Assembly: GCF_027579695.1 (NCBI RefSeq)
Contig: NC_083571.1
Span: 32,947,443-33,011,442 of the forward strand
DNA from: Neoarius graeffei
Taxonomy: Eukaryota > Chordata > Actinopteri > Siluriformes > Ariidae
Reading direction: 5' to 3'
DNA: 64,000 bases
Numbering within the stretch: the stretch's first letter is position 1; the number at the start of each line of letters is the position of its first letter. Positions 46,901 to 57,062 of the stretch are shown one piece after another. The notes beneath the pieces were generated by a model that was not told the DNA's origin, ran no database searches, and saw only the letters and a program-made list of their open reading frames with translations. The position numbers and the translations under genes were made by a program.

Positions 46901-49900
46901 CAGTTGCACCAGTTTGCCCAGAGTGTGAGCTGAGCAGTAATGGCGGAGTACTCAGTATGGAGAAAATGGAGAATATGTGGACCAGTCATCAGATTTCTTT
47001 GCTGGATATGTTTTTTTCCCCCGCTGGATATGCTTGCCTCAGCAGCAATATCTCGCCCTTACGTGGAAGAAGCGAATGAACGAAGAACTGAAAGTCAGAT
47101 TGTTTCGAAACAATCGCCCACAAGCTCAGCCTTCAAGAAGCGAGAACACAGATGGGTAAGATGCAACTCTCATCTGGTTACATAACAAAAAACAACACTC
47201 GTTGTTTACCTGCATTTAGATTAATACATGTAACTTGTATTGTGTGTTTAAGTTAGCGGTATAAGATTATTTAATTTGCTTCAGAATGTGATTGTCTCTG
47301 TTCATCTGATTATTTAATTAGCCTTTTACATTTTATCAGTGAAAATGCATGCATGTACATGTATGTTGCATAAGTTATAACACCTATCCTGTTTTAATGA
47401 GAGTCACATGAGACTGTCCATTCAATTCCATCCAGTTCTCTAGATGGCTTTGTTCTCTGGCTTTATTTCGTAAGGTGGGGGCCTCCGTGGCCGACGTGTT
47501 ACTATCTGATTCACTTTCCAATGGTTCTAACTGATATGGTTCTACGTGTATAGCAGTAACATGTACACACACTCCAATTTCAGGACTATCACAGTCAGAT
47601 GTATTACTATCTGAGGAATCCGAAGAATCTCCAATAAGTCCGAACGAAGAGGCCATTGCAACCACTCTCGCCTGCCGAGTCTGGCTTTGGTCTATAGCAC
47701 CGGTTACCACGGTGATGTGACCCACCCAGGGCTGGCTGGCTCAGCAGGGCAGCTCGAATGGCAACTTTGCGGTCTATTTAACTCTCAAAAATATATATTT
47801 TTATTCCCATTTATGCCGCATACAAGAGTCAAGGATGGAGATACTATCTACTCAGAAATGTATTTTAAAAAAAAGGTTCTGCATATCTCCTTTAAAGTAC
47901 ATTGGCTGGTACTGATCTCCATTTCCTTGGCCTCTCACCTATTACATAGCCAGGGTTACAGTGGGGGGCTGGTCCTCTGGTAACCGTGAGAGTTTGACTC
48001 CCTACTCACATCTGTATTGCCTCACCATATGGCAGTAAGTACCATTTTTATGATGGTCTGGAGGAGGAGGAGGAGAAGGAGGAGAGATCAAGGATTCCTA
48101 GCTGTACTTGTGATTATTGGTGTTCCCTGGAGTCATGTGATTTTGGAATTTGGCGAGAGCATAGCCATAATGTTAGTCAGCTAGTTCGTATTATAACAGT
48201 AATGGAGCAAATGTTAAATGGTCAAGCTGCCTCACTGTCACAGTGAGAATAGGGTAGTTGTTCATTCATCTCATTATCTCTAGCCGCTTTATCCTGTTCT
48301 CCAGGGTCGCAGGCAAGCTGGAGCCTATCCCAGCTGACTACGGGCGAAAGGCAGGGTACACCCTGGACAAGTCGCCAGGTCCATCACAGGGCTGACACAT
48401 AGACACAGACAACCATTCACACTCACATTCATGCCTATGGTCAATTTAGAGTCACCAGTTAACCTAACCTGCATGTCTTTGGGGGAAACCGGAGCACCCG
48501 GAGGAAACCCACGCGGACACGGGGAGAACATGCAAACTCCGCACAGAAAGGCCCTCGCCGGCCACGGGGCTCGAACCTGGACCTTCTTGCTGTGAGGCGA
48601 CAGCGCTAACCACTACACCACCATGCTGCCGGTATTTGTTCAATACCAGAAAAAAGATAGAGAGCAAACCAAACTCAGGGATGCTTCCACTGCCACACCA
48701 AGATGACTCCTGTCAGACATTTGACCTTGCTGTGATCTTGACTCTGTTTGAATCAATTCCAACTGCTGGTTACAATGATCATTTCATATCAATTCTACAA
48801 ACATTTAACCACTCGTTCTTGTGATATTGCACTAATGAGAATATCTGACAAATGGACAACCCACAAAACATAAAGGAGTGTCTATTTGCATCCAGGTGGG
48901 AATAGTCATATGGCAGCTACTCGGATATTTACACTCATTAGCTATTTGAGTATTTACATCAGATTACAGTTAGGGTTAGGGTGTAAATAGCATTGTTGCC
49001 TACAGACACCCAGGTGCGTGTGTCTGGGTGGTGCTATTTGTGACATTTGAAATTTCATGACAGCAACACATCTCAAAAAAGTTGGGACAGGGGCAATAAG
49101 AGGCTGGAAAAGTTAAAGGTACAAAAAAGGAACAGCTGGAGGACCAAATTGCAACTCATTAGGTCAATTGGCAATAGGTCATTAACATGACTGGGTATAA
49201 AAAGAGCATCTTGGAGTGGCAGCGGCTCTCAGAAGTAAAGATGGGAAGAGGATCACCAATCCCCCTAATTCTGCGCCGACAAATAGTGGAGCAATATCAG
49301 AAAGGAGTTCGACAGTGTAAAATTGCAAAGAGTTTGAACATATCATCATCTACAGTGCATAATATCATCAAAAGATTCAGAGAATCTGGAAGAATGTCTG
49401 TGCGTAAGGGTCAAGGCCGGAAAAACATACTGGGTGCCCTTGATCTTTGGGCCCTTAGATGGCACTGCATCACATACAGGCATGCTTCTGTATTGGAAAT
49501 CACAAAATGGGCTCAGGAATATTTCCAGAGAACATTATCTGTGATTACAATTCACCGTGCCATCCGCCGTTGCCAGCTAAAACTCTATAGTTCAAAGAAG
49601 AAGCCGTATCTAAACATGATCCAGAAGCGCGGACGTCTTCTCTGGGCCAAGGCTCATTTAAAATGGACTGTGGCAAAGTGGAAAACTGTTCTGTGGTCAG
49701 ACGAATCAAAATTTGAAGTTCTTTATGGAAATCAGGGACGCCGTGTCATTCGGACTAAAGAGAAGAAGGACGACCCAAGTTGTTATCAGCGCTCAGTTCA
49801 GAAGCCTGCATCTCTGATGGTATGGGGTTGCATTAGTGCGTGTGGCATGAGCAGCTTACACATCTGGAAAGACACCATCAATGCTGAAAGGTATATCCAG

Positions 49901-52900
49901 GTTCTCGAGCAACATATGCTCCCATCCAGATGACGTCTCTTTCAGGGAAGACCTTGCATTTTCCAACATGACAATGCCAAACCACATACTGCATCAATTA
50001 CAGCATCATGGCTGCGTAGAAGAAGGGTCCGGGTACTGAACTGGCCAGCCTGCAGTCCAGATCTTTCACCCATAGAAAACATTTGGTGCATCATAAAACG
50101 GAAGATACGACAAAAAAGACCTAAGACAGTTGAGCAACTAGAATCCTACATTAGACAAGAATGGGTTAACATTCCTATCCCTAAACTTGAGCAACTTGTC
50201 TCCTCAGTCCCCAGACGTTTACAGACTGTTGTAAAGAGAAAAGGGGATGTCTCACAGTGGTAAACATGGCCTTGTCCCAACTTTTTTGAGATGTGTTGTT
50301 GTCATGAAATTTAAAATCACCTAATTTTTCTCTTTAAATGATACATTTTCTCAGTTTAAACATTTGATATGTCATCTATGTTCTATTCTGAATAAAATAT
50401 GGAATTTTGAAACTTCCACATCATTGCATTCCGTTTTTATTTACAGTTTGTACTTTGTCCCAACTTTTTTGGAATCGGGGTTGTACAATATCTTCCTATT
50501 TCTATAGTTATTACTCATTTTCATAGGGGAATAGGAGATATTTAAGGCCCGGTCCCACTGGCCGATGGACACAAAACGTATGCAAAAAGGACACAGCGGA
50601 CGAGCAAAATTTCGGGGGTGGCTCTATCCGTTTTCATCCGCTCCAGAAATGGACAAAATTGGCGAAAATTTGCGAAAACAGAATGGAAAAGAACGGTCGT
50701 GGGTAGTATATAGCGGGGATGTTAAACGCATGTTCATAGGAAGCCTAGCGGATGAAAGCGGATGGAAGTGGATGACAGCTCCGAAGGGGTTACCGGTGAT
50801 AACTGAGAAGCAGACGCATAGCAGAAAGAGCGGATGCATAGCGGAAGAAGGGGATGCATCACGTACGCCTAACGGAAACAAAGGGGATGTTGCGCGGATG
50901 TATATCGGATGCAGACCGATTGTCCGCTAGGTGTCCTTATACATACTCTAGACATACTCCAGACATCCTAAATATACGAGATACATCCCAGATATAAACG
51001 CTTTGTCCGTTTTGAATACTTTATATACGAGATGCATACGCTTACATCCTTTCTATTTCCGTGCTACTAACGATGAATAGACGTTTCATGTACCTTATCT
51101 TTCCTCCCTCTTTCCGTTTTCAGCTGCAGCGGATGTGAGTTGCGAGGATGCCCAGAGGATGCAGAGAGGATACAGCAGATGTTTAACGGATGATAACGGA
51201 CATAGAACGTTTGTTGCTCGTATATGTCGCGGATTTACATCGTACACGGCGGAAAGTTCATCCGTTCTAAAAGTTTTGTGCAGCTCAAAACTTTTTGCGC
51301 GGATGAAATCACAGTGGACGGATGCTCGATGGATAGAGCGTATGAAGCACGTATGCAATGAGTACACAACAGATGCATAGCGTTTTCCAACGGATGGCAA
51401 AGATTTTTTTACGTTTTACATCCTCTTTGCATCCGTAAGTGCAGTGGGACCGGGCCTTTAGGTGCAGAAATTACTCTGCATTGTTCAATTTATGGTATTG
51501 ATTTTTTTTTGTGTGTGCAAGTGACAGCATGGCTCTGACATCGCACAACATGGCGGAACGCCACATATCCGCACTTTGGGGAAAGCCCTGCAGATATCAT
51601 CTGCCAAAACATAATGCCTCCACCACAAAATGGCAGATTCATAACACTGGTGCATGGTCGAGAGAATTAAACAAGTTTCAGGTTTAAATCCAGAGAATTA
51701 ATAGGCAGTATTTGGGTTAAGATCTCAGCATGCTTCTTGTGAAGACAACATCTACAAAATGTCTTACAAGCTTGCATGGTTTCCAACTGGTACTTGCAGT
51801 ACCAAAGCGCTATTAAAACTTCATGACAATTTCCATGAGTCCAGGAATAAAGATAACATATAAAATGCAGGTGGTATATGAGACAATTTTATAAATCAAG
51901 AATTCAGCATGCTGATGGTGACCAAGCTGTGAAATGCTTGATACGAATCAGCTGAGCCACACCTTATTTGTAACAACCAATCGCAGGCTTGGGAGCATAG
52001 CATGTTCACCTACATCTGCCCTGTGCACAATGGATATTTGCTTTGCAATTACATCACAGTGTTCGTAGAAGCCAATTCAACATCATCTCCACATGAAGCA
52101 TGCTGAGGCCTTCAGAGATCTAGACCATGAGAAAACATGACTTGTTGACCAAATCATGAGGAATTTCACCTGTTTTTGAAGACGTCCTCTGAATGTCCTT
52201 GAAGTGAAAAAGGCAATGGCTTCTGTTTGACTGGTGGATGTGATGAGAACTGGATTTTTTTCCTTCAGAAGATGTTGCGTCAAGTGATCCTGCTGAGAAG
52301 ATGCCTGGTTCTGAAATATTTGGTTGGTCAGACACTGAGGTTTGTGTTGAGGAGCTGGATTGTGGCGTCTTGTCTTTGTTTTGTTGTGTGCTATCCTTCT
52401 GGATGCAGCAGCCGAACAGTGTGATGTTGTCTTGTGTTTCAATGTGAAGTCCACTGTAGTTAAAATGGCCACTTACAGTAACATTCTGCAGAAGAGGAGG
52501 AGCCGCGACCTGTAGCCTAACACTCACCTCCATGTCAATTTCTGAAAAAAAATCAAAATCAAAACTGAAATTAAAATTTTATTTTCCAGACTACAGAATG
52601 CATCTTTACAATCCAGCAGGTGCTGTTTCATACAGTAAAACAACATACATAATATGCACATTTATTTGAGTCTTTACGGTAGTCCTGCTACTACAGTATA
52701 TACCCTATTTATCACTTTAGCTCACCTGAGATGGAGACGTTGTCATGGAGACTCCGCAGGTCAGTGTGAGTCTCGCACACAAACCACTCCTTTACTGCTT
52801 CATCCTGACTGGTTGAGTTTTTTGCCTCACACAGGGGCCGAGTGAGACCTGCACTGTCATACATTTCATAGGCCTGTCTGTCATAATCGTCATGCCCACT

Positions 52901-52953
52901 GTTAGCGTCACAAGGGTCAAAAGGTGCACAAAGAAACTGGACCTGTAACACTT

Positions 52954-52994
<41 letters not shown>

Positions 52995-55900
52995 CTAGTT
53001 TGTGCTTTAACCTGCTTACTGTAATGCTAGTTTAAGGGTTAGTCTGTTTACAGTAGTGTTAGTTTGAGGGTTAGTCTGTTTATTCAAATGCTATTTTTTT
53101 GTCTTACTCTCTTTACTCAAATGCTAGTTTGTGTCTTAGTCTGTTTAATAATCATTTCACTTGTTTACTGTAATACTAGTTTGTGTTTTGTAGCCTGTTT
53201 ACTGTAATGCAAGTTTAAGTGTTAAACTAGCATTACAGTAAACAGGTTAACACTTAAACTTGCATTATCGTAAACACGCTAAATGATAAACTAGCATTAC
53301 AGTAAACAAGTTAACCCTCAAATTAGCAATGCCATAAACAGGCTAAATGATAAACTAGCATTACAGTAAACAAGTTAACCCTCAAATTAGCAATGCCATA
53401 AACAGGCTAAATGATAAACTAGCATTACCGTAAACAAGTTAACCCTCAAATTAGCAATGCCATAAACAGGCTAAATGATAAACTAGCATTACAGTAAACA
53501 AGTTAACCCTCAAATTAGCAATGCCATAAACAGGCTAAATGATAAACTAGCATTACCGTAAACAAGCTAAATGATAAACTAGCATTACCGTAAACAAGCT
53601 AAATGATAAACTAGCATTACCGTAAACAAGCTAAATGATAAACTAGCATTACAGTAAACAGGTTATCATTTAGCCTGTTTATGGCATTGCTAATTTGAAG
53701 ATTAACTTGTTTACTGTAATGCTAGTTTATCATTTAGCCTGTTTATGGTAATGCTACTTTGTGTTTTTTTAGCCTGTTTACTGTAATGATAGTTTGAGGG
53801 TTAACTTGTTTACTGTAATGCTAGTTTATCATTTAGCCTGTTTATGGCATTGCTAATTTGAGGGTTAACTTGTTTACTGTAATGCTAGTTTATAAATTAG
53901 TCTGTTTACGATAATGCTAGTTTGAGGGTTAGCATGTTTATGGCATTGCTAATTTGAGGGTTAGCCTGTTAATGGCATTGCTAATTTGAGGGTTAACTTG
54001 TTTACTGTAATGCTAGTTTATCATTTAGCCTATTTAGGGTAATGATACTTTGTGTTTTTAAGCCTGTTTACTGTAATGATAGTTTATCATTTAGCCTACT
54101 TACGGTAATGCTACTTTGTGTTTTTTTTAGCCTGTTTACTGTAATAATAGTTTGAGGGTTAACTTGTTTACTGTAATGCTAGTTTATCATTTAGCCTGTT
54201 TATGGCATTGCTAATTTGAGGGTTATCTTCTTTACTGTAATGCTAGTTTATAAATTAGTCTGTTTACGATAATGCTAGTTTGAGGGTTAGCATGTTTATG
54301 GCATTGCTAATTTGAGGGTTAACTTGTTTACTGTAATGCTAGTTTATCATTTAGCCTGTTTACGGTAATGCTAGTTTGTGTTTTTTAGCCTGTTTACTGT
54401 AATGATAGTTTGAGTGTTAACCTGTTTACTGTAATGATAGTTTATCATTTAGCCTGTTTATGGTAATGCTAATTTGAGGATTAACTTGTTTACTGTAATG
54501 CTAGTTTGTGTTTTTTAGCTTGTTTACTGTAATGATAGCTTGAGTGTTAACCTGTTTAATGCTAGTTTATCATTTAGCCTGTTTATGGTAATACTAATTT
54601 GAGGGTTAACTTGTTTACTGTAATGCTAGTTTATAAATTAGTCTGTTTGCGATAATGCTAATTTGAGGGTTAGTCTGTGTATGGCATTGCTAATTTGAGG
54701 GTTAACTTGTTTACTGTAATGCTAGTTTATCATTTAGTCTGTCTACAGTAATGCTACTTTGAGGATTAACTTGTTTACTGTAATGCTAGTTTATAAATTA
54801 GTCTGTTTACGGTAATGTTAATTTGAGGTTTAGCTTGTTTATGGTAATGCTAGTTTGAGGGTTAGCCTGTTTATGGTAATGCTAGTTTATAAATTAGTCT
54901 GTTTACGGTAATGCTAGTTTGAGGGTTAGCTTGTTTATGGTAATGCTAGTTTGAGGTTTAGTCTGTTTATGGTAATGCTAGTTTGAGGGTTAGCTTGTTT
55001 ATGGTAATGCTAGTTTGAGGTTTAGTCTGTTTACGGTAATGCTAGTTTGAGGGTTAGCTTGTTTATGGTAATGCTAGTTTGAGGTTTAGTCTGTTTATGG
55101 TAATGCTAGTTTGAGGGTTAGTCTGTTTATGGTAATGCTAGTTTGAGGGTTAGTCTGTTTATGGTAATGCTAGTTTGAGGGTTAGCTTGTTTATGGTAAT
55201 GCTAGTTTGAGGTTTAGTCTGTTTACGGTAATGCTAGTTTGAGGGTTAGCTTGTTTATGGTAATGCTAGTTTGAGGTTTAGTCTGTTTATGGTAATGCTA
55301 GTTTGAGGGTTAGTCTGTTTATGGTAATGCTAGTTTGAGGGTTAGTCTGTTTATGGTAATGCTAGTTTGAGGGTTAGTCTGTTTATGGTAATGCTAGTTT
55401 GAGGGTTAGCTTGTTTATGGTAATGCTAGTTTGAGGTTTAGTCTGTTTACGGTAATGCTAGTTTGAGGGTTAGCTTGTTTATGGTAATGCTAGTTTGAGG
55501 TTTAGTCTGTTTATGGTAATGCTAGTTTGAGGGTTAGTCTGTTTATGGTAATGCTAGTTTGAGGGTTAGTCTGTTTATGGTAATGCTAGTTTGAGGGTTA
55601 GCCTGTTTATGGTAATGCTACTTTATAAATTAGTCTGTTTACGGTAATGCTAGTTTGAGGGTTAGCCTGTTTATGGTAATGCTAATTTGTAGTTTAGCCT
55701 TACCGTAATGCTAGTTTGAGGGTTATCCTGATTACTTGGGTTAATAAGGCATCAACATAAAACATTCTACTTTTTTTATGTGGAAAATTTATACATTTGC
55801 ATTTTAACGTTTTTAGGGAACATGAATAACTGGTTTCTGAAGAACTGACAAACTGATGGAACACACTACAATTATGTATCAGTTGTACTATTAAACTGGC

Positions 55901-57031
55901 AACCAGGTATTGTTTTTGTCTTGTGTCTCTGGTCTACAATTTATCTGTCATGGAAACAGCAACAGCTCAGCTATTAAGATCCTGTCCTTGTCTCAGGAAG
56001 GTTGTGAATTTAAAATCCCACGACTGCCAGAGGGCCAGTTTTGGGCTTGGATTGGATTCTGGTTCACGTGTAAAAGTCACCTTGGATAAAAGGCTCTGCC
56101 AAATGAATTAATGTAACTTTGCTGTTGCTTTCCTTTAAAAGCACCAACAAGCCATTTATATTGATCTGCATCAGACTAGACATGTAATGCACTTTCTTCT
56201 AAGTACAGAGACTAAAATTCAGCAAAGCTCTCAGTAGTGTATGTAATGATGTACTGTTTAGGCTTGGATGGGATACGTTTTCTGGATGTACAGTACTGTG
56301 CAAAAGTCTTGGAACCCTATATATTTTAGTCGAAACTTTATTATCGATTTTTATTTTATGACTTCTACATTAGCCCTGTGATGACCTGGCGACTTGTCCA
56401 GGGTGTACCCCGCCTTTCGCCCGTAGTCAGCTGGGATAGGCTCCAGTTTGCCTGCGACCCTGTAGAACAGGATAAAGTGGCTAGAGATAATGAGATGAGA
56501 ATGAGATCAGACTTCTACATTAGGCGACATGGTGATGTAGTAGTTAGCACTGTCGCCTCACAGCAAGAAGGTTCTGGGTTCGAGCCCAGTGGCTGACGAG
56601 ATCCTTTCTGTGCGGAGTTTGCATGTTCTCCCCGTGTCCGCGTGGGTTTCCTCCGGGTGCTCCGGTTTCCCCCACAGTCCAAAGACATGCAGGTTAGGTT
56701 AACTGGTGACTCTAAATTGACCGTAGGTGTGAATGTGAGTGTGAATGGTTGTCTGTGTCTATGTGTCAGCCCTGTGATGACCTGGCAACTTGTCCAGGGT
56801 GTACCCTGCCTTTCGCCCGTAGTCAGCTGGGATAGGCTCCAGCTTGCCTGCAACCCTGCACAGGATAAGCAGTTATGGATGGATGGATGGATGGATGGGT
56901 GGACTTTATTAAATTAGTACAAAAACATTTTAGATTTCCAAACAAATCCAATTCATAAAATGAAACATTACAGAAAAATATTTGTCAATAAAGAAAGCAG
57001 CATATTCCAGAAGAGACACTTTTCAGGACAC

Positions 57032-57062
<31 letters not shown>

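Larger units (their letters stand above)
45557..47891. mobile_element. TTAA-flanked DNA transposon, Kolobok-like (copy 2)
   Basis: Inverted ends aggagatatgcagaacc and ggttctgcatatctcct are flanked by TTAA (45553-45556, 47892-47895). Two SINEs have inserted near the left end. It holds a THAP-domain gene on plus and an acidic protein gene on minus, converging, the same plan as 2774-4249 with unrelated termini. Confidence 0.82.

Noticed and set aside
52992..55735. CRISPR-like regular array
   Set aside because: Units are contiguous 32-bp satellite copies with no unique spacers, in a vertebrate intron.
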